NCBI GenBank assembly: GCA_963710535.1 | Contig: CAVQAW010000007.1 | Span: 434,001-498,000 of the forward strand | Direction of reading: 5' to 3' | Origin: Pelagihabitans sp963710535 | Lineage (GTDB): Bacteria; Bacteroidota; Bacteroidia; Flavobacteriales; Flavobacteriaceae | DNA: 64,000 bases | Part shown: positions 17,818 through 28,142 of the stretch, piece after piece | Layout: each line of letters starts with the position of its first letter | Numbering within the stretch: the first letter of the stretch is position 1 | Made by a program: the position numbers and the translations under genes | Notes under the pieces: model-generated | What the model was told of the DNA's origin: nothing | The model's database searches: none | The model's input: only the letters and a program-made list of their open reading frames with translations

Positions 17818-20343
17818 ATGGGCAACAATCAGCTATACGGATTTCTACCATTGGATATCGAAGGCGTTGAATCCCTAGCGGAACTCGCCCTCGATATGCA
17901 GTGGTCTTGGAGTCATGCCGTGGACGAGTTATGGTACCGACTCGATCCTGACCTTTGGATGGAAACACATAATCCTTGGATCGTACTTCAAAATGTTTCC
18001 CATGATCGCTTGCTGGTCCAATTGGCCGACACCTCTTTCCAAGATAAAGTCAACGAGATGTTGGCACTGAAAGCAAGATCATTTTCGGAAACCACCTGGT
18101 TCCAAGACAACCATCCCAATGCGGACTTGAACTGTATCGCTTATTTCAGCATGGAATTTATGTTGAGTGAAGCGTTGCCCATTTATGTTGGTGGCCTGGG
18201 CAATGTGGCGGGCGATCAGCTGAAATCTGCCAGTGATCTGGGTGTTCCCGTTGTGGCCATAGGAATACTCTATCAGCAAGGATATTTTAGGCAGGTGATC
18301 GATCGACATGGCTCACAGCAGGAATATTTTCCATACAACGACCCAGGGCAACTGCCGGTTACCCCATTGCGGCTTCCCAATGGGGAGTGGTTGCGGTTGA
18401 AAATCAGGATGGCAGACCATACCGTATGGCTTCGCACTTGGCAGGTACAGGTGGGGCGGGTCAAGCTTTATTTGTTGGATAGCAATGACCCTTCAAATTT
18501 ACCGATCGACCGGGGCATCACTAGCGAAGTATATGGTGGTGGTTCAGCACTTCGGATCCAGCAGGAGATTATTCTGGGTATCGGTGGATGGAAATTATTG
18601 CGGGCGTTGGATATCAAGCCTGAAGTTTGTCACTTGAACGAGGGTCATGCGGCTTTTTTGATACTGGAACGTGCAAAGGATTTTATGGACGAAACGGGCG
18701 TTCCCTTTGAAACTGCCTTGTCGGTTACAAGGGCGGGAAATTTATTTACCACCCATACCGCAGTTCCGGCCGGATTCGATCATTTTGATCCTGCTTTGAT
18801 GTGGCGGTTCTTTGCCGATTATGCAAAGGATGCAATGGGTCTCCATTTTGATGAACTGATGGCCCTTGGCAGGAAGGATCCCTTTAATTTTTCAGAAGGT
18901 TTCGATATGGCTTTGTTGGCGATTCGCGGGAGTGGGGCCGTAAACGGGGTGAGCCAATTGCATGGCACCGTAAGCCGACAACTTTTCAGAAACCTTTTTC
19001 CAAGATGGCCAATTGCAGAGGTGCCCATCGGCCATGTGACCAACGGCGTACATATGCCCGCTTGGGATTCGGAATATGCCGATAGGATTTGGACAAAAGC
19101 ATGCGGTAAAGGCAGGTGGAGAGGCGATTTGACCAATGTGGAAGAAGACATTTTCGGCGTACCCGATGCAGATCTCTGGCAACTTCGAAACGATTCGAGG
19201 AACCAATTGGTGAATTATGTCCGTCAACGATTTTCAAACCAATCATTGGTCCCTGCTGAACGTTCCAATGTTGCTGCTTTGGCAAAAGATGTATTTGACC
19301 CCAATACGCTGACCTTGGGATTTGCTCGACGTTTTGTGCCCTACAAACGGCCCAATCTGCTTTTATACGATAAGGAACGTTTGGTGCGTCTATTAACAAA
19401 TCCGGAGCACCCGGTACAGTTGGTCGTAGCGGGAAAAGCACCTCCATTCGACGAACCGAGCAAAGACTTGATTCGGCAATGGGTGCAATTCATCCAGCAA
19501 TATAGTCTATACCGCCATGTCATCTTTTTAAGTGATTGCGACATGCTGCTCACGGAACAACTGGTACAAGGGGCGGATCTATGGATCAATACCCCCAGAC
19601 GCCCTTGGGAGGCTTGCGGAACTAGTGGCATGAAGGTTCTGGTGAATGGGGGCATCAATTTATCCGAATTGGATGGATGGTGGGCAGAAGCCTATACCCC
19701 CGAAGTGGGCTGGGCCTTGGGTGACGGAGAGGAACACGATAATGATCCCGATTGGGACCACGCCGAGGCGGAATCCCTATATAGAATTCTTGAGCAAGAA
19801 GTGGTTCCCACATTTTATCATCGTGACGTGGATGGAATACCGAAACAATGGACCACAAAGATGAGGAACAGTATGAAATTGCTGACGGCCAGGTTTTCAT
19901 CCAATAGGGCAGTAAGGCAATACACGGAACGGTATTATTTGCCGGCGGCCACCAACTTTATAAAAAGGGCGGAAAAGCAAGGGAGGCTTGGAAAAAAAAT
20001 TGAGGATATCAGGTTGGAATTAAGAAGTAAATGGGGTCAAATTCGTTTTGGGGAATCGCAAATTACGCATGAAAAGGGCAGCTATCTATTTCAAATCCCT
20101 ATTTCCTTGAGCACCATCAAACCGGAAACCATTTTGGTGCAGTTATATGCGGATGGAATTGAAGGGGGCGATCCCGAAATTATCGACATGAAAGGCAAGG
20201 TCTTGATTAAGGAAGGGGATTTTGTTTACCAAGCCCGGATAAGGACCCAAAGACCGGCAACGGATTACACGGCTAGGGCAATCCCCAATTATGAAGGCAT
20301 TTCGGTGCCTTTGGAAGATAACCAGATCAGCTGGCAGCTTTGA
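17818..20343 (+). CDS. glgP: Alpha-glucan family phosphorylase
   Basis: 841 residues of the GT35 type found in bacteria with the long N-terminal DUF3417-like extension. Residues 1-110 carry LALDMQWSWSHAVDELW, the catalytic domain begins with IAYFSMEFMLSEALPIYVGGLGNVAGD, and the PLP motif EACGTSGMK gives the Schiff-base lysine K606. A beta-rich C-terminal segment follows residue 740. It releases glucose 1-phosphate from stored glycogen or maltodextrin in the cytoplasm. It is followed by a flavin-binding protein and PEP synthase on the same strand, a set suggesting control of carbon storage or dormancy-type metabolism. Confidence 0.92.
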   Translation: MGNNQLYGFLPLDIEGVESLAELALDMQWSWSHAVDELWYRLDPDLWMETHNPWIVLQNVSHDRLLVQLADTSFQDKVNEMLALKARSFSETTWFQDNHPNADLNCIAYFSMEFMLSEALPIYVGGLGNVAGDQLKSASDLGVPVVAIGILYQQGYFRQVIDRHGSQQEYFPYNDPGQLPVTPLRLPNGEWLRLKIRMADHTVWLRTWQVQVGRVKLYLLDSNDPSNLPIDRGITSEVYGGGSALRIQQEIILGIGGWKLLRALDIKPEVCHLNEGHAAFLILERAKDFMDETGVPFETALSVTRAGNLFTTHTAVPAGFDHFDPALMWRFFADYAKDAMGLHFDELMALGRKDPFNFSEGFDMALLAIRGSGAVNGVSQLHGTVSRQLFRNLFPRWPIAEVPIGHVTNGVHMPAWDSEYADRIWTKACGKGRWRGDLTNVEEDIFGVPDADLWQLRNDSRNQLVNYVRQRFSNQSLVPAERSNVAALAKDVFDPNTLTLGFARRFVPYKRPNLLLYDKERLVRLLTNPEHPVQLVVAGKAPPFDEPSKDLIRQWVQFIQQYSLYRHVIFLSDCDMLLTEQLVQGADLWINTPRRPWEACGTSGMKVLVNGGINLSELDGWWAEAYTPEVGWALGDGEEHDNDPDWDHAEAESLYRILEQEVVPTFYHRDVDGIPKQWTTKMRNSMKLLTARFSSNRAVRQYTERYYLPAATNFIKRAEKQGRLGKKIEDIRLELRSKWGQIRFGESQITHEKGSYLFQIPISLSTIKPETILVQLYADGIEGGDPEIIDMKGKVLIKEGDFVYQARIRTQRPATDYTARAIPNYEGISVPLEDNQISWQL

Positions 20344-20453
20344 CTTCAATTGGTGGACGAACGATGCGTTCGCCTTGGAAAATTAGAATAGCCTTTGCAT
20401 TAAAAAAAATCAATTGAAATACTTGAATCAATAATTAAAAAACCAAAGTAAAC

Positions 20454-20906
20454 ATGACAGATTTAACATCAAGCGAATGCATACGACTTCTTAAAAACAA
20501 TTATACCGGACATTTGGGATTCATTTCACAAGGAGACCCTCATGTGATACCCATTACCTACTACTACAATCAAGCCGATAATACGATCATCAGCTATTCC
20601 GAAGAAGGGCATAAAATCAATGCCATGCGCGATAATGGATCGGTTTCATTGCAGGTGGAGGATATCATTTCGAACAGTAACTGGCAGTCGGTGCTGGTTC
20701 TTGGTACCTTCGAAGAAATCAAGGGCAGCAATGCCAAGCTGTTGTTACATCAATTTACCGAAGGGGTAAAAAAAACATTGCAAGTAAAGGAACTCAGACA
20801 TCCCGAATTCATCAGTGAATTTTCGAGCAAGGGATATTCCGGTGGAATTCCCATTGTTTACCGTATTAATATTTCCGAAATGAAAGGGAAACGAAAGGAG
20901 ACCTAA
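20454..20906 (+). CDS. Pyridoxamine 5'-phosphate oxidase-like flavin-binding protein
   Basis: 150 residues with the split-barrel pattern of the PPOX / nitroimidazole-resistance group: LTSSECIRLLKNNYTGHLGFISQGDPHVIPITYYY at the start, a conserved EGHKINAMRDN turn and a WQSVLVLGTFEEI strand. It probably binds FMN or F420-like cofactors; the reaction is not evident. It lies between glgP (110 bases upstream) and ppsA. Confidence 0.82.
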   Translation: MTDLTSSECIRLLKNNYTGHLGFISQGDPHVIPITYYYNQADNTIISYSEEGHKINAMRDNGSVSLQVEDIISNSNWQSVLVLGTFEEIKGSNAKLLLHQFTEGVKKTLQVKELRHPEFISEFSSKGYSGGIPIVYRINISEMKGKRKET

Positions 20907-20907
20907 T

Positions 20908-21009
20908 ATGGAAAATGAATCTAAAAAGCACTGCGCAAATTCGATTTGGTACTTTTTGATCCCTCTTTATGCCTTTGCCCCAATCATTGATTCTAGAACA
21001 GAATCGTGA
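20908..21009 (+). CDS. Possible 33-residue small protein
   Basis: An ATG at 20908 lies one base after the PPOX-like stop, with AAGGAG about 10 bases upstream inside the preceding gene. The product has a charged start (ENESKKH) and a hydrophobic stretch (IWYFLIPLYAFAPII). Position and ribosome-site spacing suggest translational coupling, but the length is within chance expectation and no family is recognised. Confidence 0.22.
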   Translation: MENESKKHCANSIWYFLIPLYAFAPIIDSRTES

Positions 21010-21108
21010 TGGCCGAAGTTTTGCGAATGATTCAGGTCATTTCCAAAACATCCGTTACACTTGATATTTGTATTTATCAAGCTGGCGATGCCAGCCGCCA
21101 ATACCTCA

Positions 21109-23521
21109 ATGATGAAAGACTTTATCAAAAATTTTAACGAGATCATGCTGACCGACATTCCCGAAGTCGGTGGCAAAAACGCCTCTTTGGGTGAAATGTT
21201 CCAAAAACTGGGCTCAAAGGGGGTGCAAATACCAGATGGATTTGCCGTGACTTCGTCGGCCTATTGGCATTACCTGGAACATTCAGAACTAAAAGAATCG
21301 ATTTTCAATGAACTTAAAAAACTCGATAAAAAGGATTTTTCCAATCTTGGGAAAGTGGGCAGCCAAATCCGGAATAAATTTGCAAAAGTGCCACTTCCAA
21401 CCGCGATTCGAGAGGCCGTAACAGCCGGATTGGAAAACTTGCAAAAAAAATATGGCAATGCCATTTCACTGGCCGTTCGGAGCAGTGCCACTGCGGAAGA
21501 CCTGCCTAAGGCCAGTTTTGCAGGGCAGCAGGAAAGCTATCTCAATGTAATGGGATTGAACGAATTGCTGGCCGCTTGCCAAAAGTGCTATGCCTCCCTA
21601 TTTACAGATCGCGCCATCAAATATCGTGAAGACAACGGGTTCGATCATCACAAGGTGGCCCTTTCCATCGGGGTGCAGTTAATGGTGCGTTCAGATCTGG
21701 CATGCTCCGGTGTTAATTTCACTTTAGATCCCGATTCGGGTTTTGATAAAGTTGTTTTGGTGACCGGTGTATGGGGCCTAGGCGAAAATATAGTGCAGGG
21801 CAGCATCAATCCCGATGAGTTTTTTGTCTTCAAGCCCAGTATGAAAAAAGGCATCAAGCAACCCATCATTTCAAGAAAGCTGGGCAGCAAGGAAAAAACC
21901 ATGGTATATGGAAAATCGGGGAGGGGCACCTTGAATCTGAACACCCCCGTCGATAAACAGGAACAATTCGTGCTTTCCGATGAAGAGGTCCTCAAGTTGG
22001 TAGAATGGTCGATGATCATTGAGGAACATTATGGCAGGCCCATGGATATCGAATGGGCGAAGGATGGCTTATTGGACCAACTTTTTATCGTCCAGGCGCG
22101 CCCCGAGACGATATACGGATTGGAGAAAAACAAATTGCGCATCGTCACCTATAAACTGCTCGAAAAAGGGAAGGAAATCACCAGCGGTATGGGGCTCGGC
22201 AATAAAATTTCCGCAGGTAAGGCCAGGGTCCTGAAATCACCCAAAGATGCCCATAAACTCCTCAAAGGGGAAATCTTGGTGACGGAAAAGACCAATCCCG
22301 ATTGGGATCCCATTTTAAAGAAAGCAGGGGGCATCATCACGGAACAGGGCGGACGTACCAGCCATGCCGCCATCGTGGCGCGTGAGGTCGGCGCCGCTGC
22401 CATCGTGGGGACCGGGAATGCGACCAAAGTGATACACGACGGCCAGCACATAACCATTTCCTGTGCCGAGGGCGATACCGGTTATGTTTATGAGGGGAAT
22501 TTAAAGTGGGAGGAAAAGGAAGTGGACATCTCGACCTTAAAAACACCTAAAACCCAACCCATGCTCATTTTGGCCGATCCCGACCAAGCCTTTCTTGCTT
22601 TCGTTTTATCCCACTGCAGGGGTAGGTCTGATGCGATTGGAATTTGTGATCAACAATACGATTCGGATACATCCCATGGCTTTGAAACACTTCGACCTGA
22701 TACAAGATAGCCAAGTGAAGGACCAAATTCAGCAGCTGACCCATCACTTTCCGAACAAAGAGGATTATTTTGTACAAAAGCTGGCTGAAGGGGTGGCCAC
22801 CATCGCAGCGGCATTTTATCCAAAAGACGTCATCGTTCGTATGAGCGATTTTAAATCGAATGAGTATGCCAACCTCATCGGCGGAAAGCAGTTCGAACCT
22901 ATCGAATCGAATCCCATGATCGGGTTCAGGGGGGCTTCACGATACTACCATCCCAAATATCAGGAGGCGTTCGAACTGGAATGCAGGGCCATGAAAATGG
23001 TGCGGGAAGAGATGGGCCTGGAAAATGTAAAAATCATGATCCCATTTTGTCGTACCTTGAAGGAGGCCAAGAAAGTGGTGGATATCATGCAAGCTTACGG
23101 ACTGAAACGGGGCGATCATGGGCTGCAATTGTACATGATGACGGAAATACCCAACAACGTTGTTTTGGCTGAGGAATTCGCCCAGTTCTTCGATGGGTTC
23201 TCCATCGGTTCAAACGACCTGACCCAATTGACCTTAGGCGTGGATCGGGATTCTGAATTGCTCAGTGACATTTTTGACATCAACGACCCAGGGGTCAAAA
23301 AAATGATTTCCATGGTCATCGCGTCCGCCCATAAGACCCATACCAAAATAGGATTGTGTGGCCAAGCCCCCAGTGATTATCCGGAGTTTGCCCAGTTTTT
23401 GGTGGAAAACGGCATCCACTCGATCAGCTTCAATCCCGATGCCCTCATCACGGGCATCGAGAACATCAATATGGCGGAAGCGAGCAAGGTGAGCCTTGGC
23501 ATGGCGACGAGTAGTAGTTAA
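21109..23521 (+). pseudogene. ppsA: Phosphoenolpyruvate synthase, split by one +1 frameshift
   Basis: Makes phosphoenolpyruvate from pyruvate and ATP for gluconeogenesis. Starts at the ATG pair 21109/21112 (KDFIKNFNEIMLTDIPEVGGKNASLGE); upstream in-frame codons lack family likeness. The ATP-grasp domain comes first, then the phospho-histidine swivelling domain GGRTSHAAIVARE (His about 418), then the PEP-binding barrel with the active-site cysteine in KIGLCGQAPSD. At about 22590-22605 one extra base shifts the frame: DPDQAF in the first frame continues as LLSFYPTAGVGLMRLEF in the next. Repaired length is about 803 residues, normal for PpsA. The first frame reads on to 22710. Third gene after glgP. 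Confidence 0.92.
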
Positions 23522-23658
23522 GATGCTATTGCAGAAAAAATGAAATTTTTAAGCCCACCGACCCAACCGAGAACTGTTAAAAGGCCCGGTAGGTTTGCCA
23601 TCGACCACTTCTTATGATAGGTTCGCGATATCAAGTGCAGGAATAAAACCAAATACCT

Positions 23659-23691
23659 TTTGGACACTATCGACTAAGGGTGGTATCTTTA
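23659..23691 (+). promoter_or_regulatory. Candidate promoter of the first TonB-dependent receptor
   Basis: TTTG at 23659-23662 and TATCTTTA at 23684-23691, 21 bases apart, resemble the Bacteroidota -33 TTTG / -7 TAnnTTTG pair (usual spacing about 19). The start codon follows 20 bases later. The last base of the -7 box departs from consensus. Confidence 0.4.
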
Positions 23692-23710
23692 CCCCCTTAA
23701 ATATTCAATT

Positions 23711-26527
23711 ATGCAGAAGCGCATCTTCGGAATGCTTATTTTAATGGCCCTAGCAACCAGTTCCCCTATCTTTTCGCAAGCCAAGGTGGGCGGTGAAATA
23801 AATGATACCCATGGCGCCCCGCTGGTGGGAGCCAATGTGGTGCTCCAGCCTTCAAATCGGTTCGGGATTACCGATATACGTGGTGTTTTTGAAATACCCA
23901 ACGTCGCCCCGGGTGCCTATTCCCTGACCATCAGTTATTTGGGGATAAAAACCTATCAAGACACCATTACCGTAGGTACTGAAGACATTTCATTGTCCCT
24001 GGATCTTGAAGATGATTTGCTCAACCTGCAAAATGTGGTCGTCACCGGCAACTTTGATCCCCGTACCCAACTCAGTTCCAGCACGTCGATTACCACCTTA
24101 AAAACAAAATCGCTGCAACAGGCTTTTCCCCGCGGTATGGCCGATCTTTTGCAATTGATCCCCGGAACATTTACCGATCCCTCGGCCGGGGAAGTATTCA
24201 CCAAAGTCTACGCGCGGGGCATTTCCGCTTCGGCCGAAGACGATACGGGTTGGTATTATGTGTCGCTTCAGGAAGATGGGCTGCCCGTTAGTTTGGTGCA
24301 GCATTCCTATTATTCGCCCGATCTTTTCCAGAGACTCGACCTTACCACCGAAAGGGTTGAGGCCATTAGGGGCGGGAGTGCTTCCATCACGGCCATGAAC
24401 GCACCAGGAGGCATCTATAATTTCATTTCCTATGGCACTAGTGACCGATTGGGGGGCGAAGTACAGCTACAGGGCGGTCTGCAAGGAGAAAGCAACCCCT
24501 TGTTCAGGATCGATGGCAGGCTTGCCGGACCTCTGGGCAACAACTGGTTTTTTAATGTGGGCGGTCATTACCGTAAGGACGAAGGGGCCCGGAACACCGA
24601 TTTCACCTTTAGCAAAGGGGGGCAGGTGAAGTTCAATGTCATCAAGAAGACCAAAAGGGGTTACCTTAAGTTTTATGGAAAAGTGTTGGATGATTTTACC
24701 AACCGTTGGACCGGGGTGGCAGCTACCGATTGGGACAACCCGACGGCTGCCTTCGGACAAGATTTTAATACTACCGCCTTGATGATGCCCGCATTCAACG
24801 CGGCGATTCCCGATGGACGAAATTTGGCCGTTGGTGCGACCAATGGTTTTGATCCTTCAAGGGGGGTGTATGCCCAGGACCTTGCTTTGGGCGGGGATTT
24901 TTTCCAGGAGTTGGGCCGAGACTGGTCCATTCGATACAACCTCAAGTTTTCACATAAAAACGCCGACTGGCAGACCTCCATCAGCAATGCCTTCGTATCC
25001 TTGAACGATCCGCTCGCCTATTTTATCAGCGGTGCCGAATTTCCGATCGGACAAGTGGTTTTTCGGGATGCCCGTTCGGGTCAGGAAGTGGCCAGCGTCG
25101 ATAACAGTGGTATTCTTTCGGGAGGGCCCATTCAATATTTAACGGAGGGTACCTTGCCCAATGATGCCATTATGGGCACTTCAGCCTGGTACAAACAAAA
25201 TACGGCCGATGAATGGATGGATCAGTTGACCCTGCGAAAACAATGGGCAGACCATGATTTGAATTTGGGCTTTGCGTCCGGTTTTTCAAGTACCTCGCTC
25301 TTTACCCAAGGCAGTTTTGCCTATGTCACCTATGAACCGAATCCCAGAATGTTGAGGGTAACCGTGGAGAATCCCGGAGAACCCGTCATCGCTTTGTCCG
25401 ATGCCAATGGGGTAAGCAATTATGGGGGCTTGTTTTTCGTGAACTCCCGTGCCGACATACAACAATGGGCGGCATTTGCCAATGACCGTTGGCAAATTAA
25501 AGACCGTTTGCATGTAGACCTCGGCCTTCGATGGGAAACCATCGGGCATAAAGGGAGCAATGACCGGTTTGCCCCGTTTTCACAACCTGGCGGACTCGAT
25601 GGCGATCCCACCACGGCCTATGACAATGGTATCATCGCCCCCACAGGTGTGCGCGACCCTTTCGATTATAAATATGGTTATGTTTCCTATTCCGCGGGAC
25701 TCAACTATCAATTCCTGGACAACGCCGCGGTATTCGCACGTTTTTCATCTGGAAACAAGGCCCCTGAACTGAGCTATTACTTCAATAATTTTTCGAACGT
25801 GCCGATCAATCAGAAGGGCTTGGTGCAAAAAATCAAACAAGCCGAAATCGGTATCAAGTTGAGCGATGACAATTTTTCGTTTACCACCACCGCATTTTGG
25901 AGCCAATTGAAGGATATCGGAACCACCAATTTCGAGTTTGATCCCGACACCGGCAGTATTTTTTACACCCCGGTACAATTCAACGATTCCAGGACCATTG
26001 GTCTGGAATGGGAAAGCGCTTTTACCCCAATTGAGAATATAACCCTGGGCTTCAATGGCACGCTCCAAAATCCCATAGCCACGAAATGGACGGTCTATGA
26101 CGCAGCAGGCTCAGTAAACACCGATGATGACAGCGTTGTTGATTTTTCGGACAACCTGCTTCCTTTCAATCCCAAATTGATGTTCAACCTCGGCGCCGAA
26201 TATGGCAAGGATAAATGGACGGCCTTTTTCAGGTGGCAGTTCATGGGCCAGCGCGAAGGGAATATCGCCAACGCTTTCGAACTGCCCTCCTATAGCATTT
26301 TCAATGCCGGTTTGGGCTATGCCATCGACCAACACTGGACCGCCAACATTTTGATTACCAATCTTTTCAATTCCGAAGGATTGGCCAACTTCTTTGGGGC
26401 CAATAATTTTGGCGCCAATGCCAATGGTGCCACGGCCGAATTCATCCAGGCCAATCCGGATTCCAGTTTTGTGGTGGTCCCGGTATTGCCCAGGGGGAGC
26501 ATCCTGAAACTCAGCTATCGGTTCTAA
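23711..26527 (+). CDS. TonB-dependent outer-membrane receptor with carboxypeptidase-like N-domain
   Basis: 938 residues. Signal peptide 1-22 (IFSQ), a CarboxypepD_reg-like domain about 25-110 (GGEINDTHGAPLVGANVVLQ, SYLGIKTYQDT), a plug about 120-235 (LLQLIPGTFTDPSAGE, RVEAIRGGSASITAMNAPGG), then a 22-strand-type barrel ending in LKLSYRF. It imports a ligand across the outer membrane using TonB energy. No SusD partner is next to it, so it is not a classical SusCD pair. The ligand is unknown; the sulfatase operon 250 bases downstream points to a sugar derivative, but siderophore or peptide transport is equally possible from sequence. Confidence 0.9.
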   Translation: MQKRIFGMLILMALATSSPIFSQAKVGGEINDTHGAPLVGANVVLQPSNRFGITDIRGVFEIPNVAPGAYSLTISYLGIKTYQDTITVGTEDISLSLDLEDDLLNLQNVVVTGNFDPRTQLSSSTSITTLKTKSLQQAFPRGMADLLQLIPGTFTDPSAGEVFTKVYARGISASAEDDTGWYYVSLQEDGLPVSLVQHSYYSPDLFQRLDLTTERVEAIRGGSASITAMNAPGGIYNFISYGTSDRLGGEVQLQGGLQGESNPLFRIDGRLAGPLGNNWFFNVGGHYRKDEGARNTDFTFSKGGQVKFNVIKKTKRGYLKFYGKVLDDFTNRWTGVAATDWDNPTAAFGQDFNTTALMMPAFNAAIPDGRNLAVGATNGFDPSRGVYAQDLALGGDFFQELGRDWSIRYNLKFSHKNADWQTSISNAFVSLNDPLAYFISGAEFPIGQVVFRDARSGQEVASVDNSGILSGGPIQYLTEGTLPNDAIMGTSAWYKQNTADEWMDQLTLRKQWADHDLNLGFASGFSSTSLFTQGSFAYVTYEPNPRMLRVTVENPGEPVIALSDANGVSNYGGLFFVNSRADIQQWAAFANDRWQIKDRLHVDLGLRWETIGHKGSNDRFAPFSQPGGLDGDPTTAYDNGIIAPTGVRDPFDYKYGYVSYSAGLNYQFLDNAAVFARFSSGNKAPELSYYFNNFSNVPINQKGLVQKIKQAEIGIKLSDDNFSFTTTAFWSQLKDIGTTNFEFDPDTGSIFYTPVQFNDSRTIGLEWESAFTPIENITLGFNGTLQNPIATKWTVYDAAGSVNTDDDSVVDFSDNLLPFNPKLMFNLGAEYGKDKWTAFFRWQFMGQREGNIANAFELPSYSIFNAGLGYAIDQHWTANILITNLFNSEGLANFFGANNFGANANGATAEFIQANPDSSFVVVPVLPRGSILKLSYRF

Positions 26528-26776
26528 GAAGCACCGAATCAAAATTTTTTTGAAGGTTCGAACGAACCAGGGGGATCCATGGCACAGGATTCCCCTTGCC
26601 ATTTCCGATATTTTTATAGGTCTTTTCCCAAAGCAACATACTCCTGATCATGGTTAGTTAAGGAAGGCAAGAGGCCATCTAAAACCAACATATAAACCGC
26701 CGTTGCCTATTTTAAAATAAAGTTTTATCTTAACGGTCGCGCCTTCTTAAAGAAAGTCAAACAAAAAAAAACAAAG

Positions 26777-28126
26777 ATGAATAAATCAAACCGGGATCGA
26801 TCTCAAAAGACCGACCACAAGAATTCACGCAGGAATTTTGTAAAAAGTACTGCCCTGTTTACGGGAGGGGCCATGTTGTTGCCCAATTTGCAGATGAACG
26901 CCATGGTGAACGTCTTCAACGACAAGAAATTAAAAATTGCATTGGTGGGTTGCGGGGGCCGTGGAACGGGTGCTGCCGTACAGGCTTTAATGGCAGATGA
27001 CAATGTGGAATTGGTGGCCATGGCCGATGCCTTTGAAGATAATTTGAAAAGCAGCCTGATGAACATCTCCAAGGAGATGGGTGGAAGCAAGAAGGTCAAC
27101 GTCAGTGAAGCCAACCAGTTCCATGGTTTCGATGCAGCTAAAAAAGCGATGGATCTGGCCGATGTCGTGATTTTGGCAACGCCTCCGGGTTTTCGTCCCC
27201 AACACTTCGAATATGCCATCAACAACGGTAAACATGTGTTCATGGAAAAACCGGTCGCAACCGATGTGCCCGGTGTACGAAAAGTATTGGCCGCTGCCCA
27301 AATGGCCAAGGATAAAAAGCTCAATGTGGTCGTCGGACTTCAAAGACACTATCAGGACAGCTATTTGGCGGCAATCGACCAATTGAAAAAAGATGCCATC
27401 GGCAAAATCGTTTCAGGCCAGGTATATTGGGATGGTGCAGGAGTATGGGTTCGGGAGCGCCAACCTGGACAGAGCGAGCTCGAATACCAAATGAGAAACT
27501 GGTATTATTTCAACTGGTTGTGCGGTGACCATATCTTGGAACAGCACATCCACAATATCGATGTGGCCAACTGGTTCGTCGGCGAATATCCCATCTCGGC
27601 CCAAGGCATGGGTGGCAGGCAGGTTCGCGTGGGCAAAGACCATGGCGAGATCTTCGACCATCACTTTGTGGAGTATACCTATCCAAGCGGTGCCGTCATA
27701 GCCAGCCAATGCAGGCACCAGCCCGATACCATGAGCAGGGTTTCCGAATTCTTTCAAGGCACCAAAGGCACGGTTTCCACAGAAGGTGACAATGCCACAC
27801 TGAAAGACTGGGGGGGTACAACCTTGTTCGAACATAGGGGCAAGGACGATCCGAATCCTTATCAGGTAGAACATGTCAAATTGTTCGAATCGATTCGTAA
27901 CGGTGGGGTGATTGCCGATGCCGAAAATGGAGCCAAGAGCACGATGAGCGCCATCATAGGACGAATGGCTACCTATTCAGGCAAGATCATTAAATGGGAT
28001 GAGGCCATGCAATCGAACCTAGATCTGGCGCCCGATGACCTTACCTGGGACTCCCCGGCACCGGTTCAACCGAATGCCGATGGCACCTATACGGTTCCTA
28101 CGCCCGGCAAGACCATTGTGATGTAA
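26777..28126 (+). CDS. Tat-exported Gfo/Idh/MocA family oxidoreductase
   Basis: 449 residues. Twin-arginine leader SRRNFVKSTALFTGG at about 18-32. The NAD(P)-binding Rossmann motif is LVGCGGRGTG (about 57-66), the family EKPV signature is near residue 156, and the catalytic-face motif EQHIHNIDVANWF is near 260. Exported members of this family in Bacteroidota are often glycoside-modifying oxidoreductases or NAD-dependent hydrolases that keep a bound cofactor. First gene of an operon: the sulfatase starts 17 bases after its stop. Confidence 0.9.
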   Translation: MNKSNRDRSQKTDHKNSRRNFVKSTALFTGGAMLLPNLQMNAMVNVFNDKKLKIALVGCGGRGTGAAVQALMADDNVELVAMADAFEDNLKSSLMNISKEMGGSKKVNVSEANQFHGFDAAKKAMDLADVVILATPPGFRPQHFEYAINNGKHVFMEKPVATDVPGVRKVLAAAQMAKDKKLNVVVGLQRHYQDSYLAAIDQLKKDAIGKIVSGQVYWDGAGVWVRERQPGQSELEYQMRNWYYFNWLCGDHILEQHIHNIDVANWFVGEYPISAQGMGGRQVRVGKDHGEIFDHHFVEYTYPSGAVIASQCRHQPDTMSRVSEFFQGTKGTVSTEGDNATLKDWGGTTLFEHRGKDDPNPYQVEHVKLFESIRNGGVIADAENGAKSTMSAIIGRMATYSGKIIKWDEAMQSNLDLAPDDLTWDSPAPVQPNADGTYTVPTPGKTIVM

Positions 28127-28142
28127 AAGAAAAAGCATACCC

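Noticed and set aside
20360..20376. CGAACG-atg-CGTTCG hairpin after glgP
   Set aside because: Six-base stem without a T-tract; not a convincing terminator.
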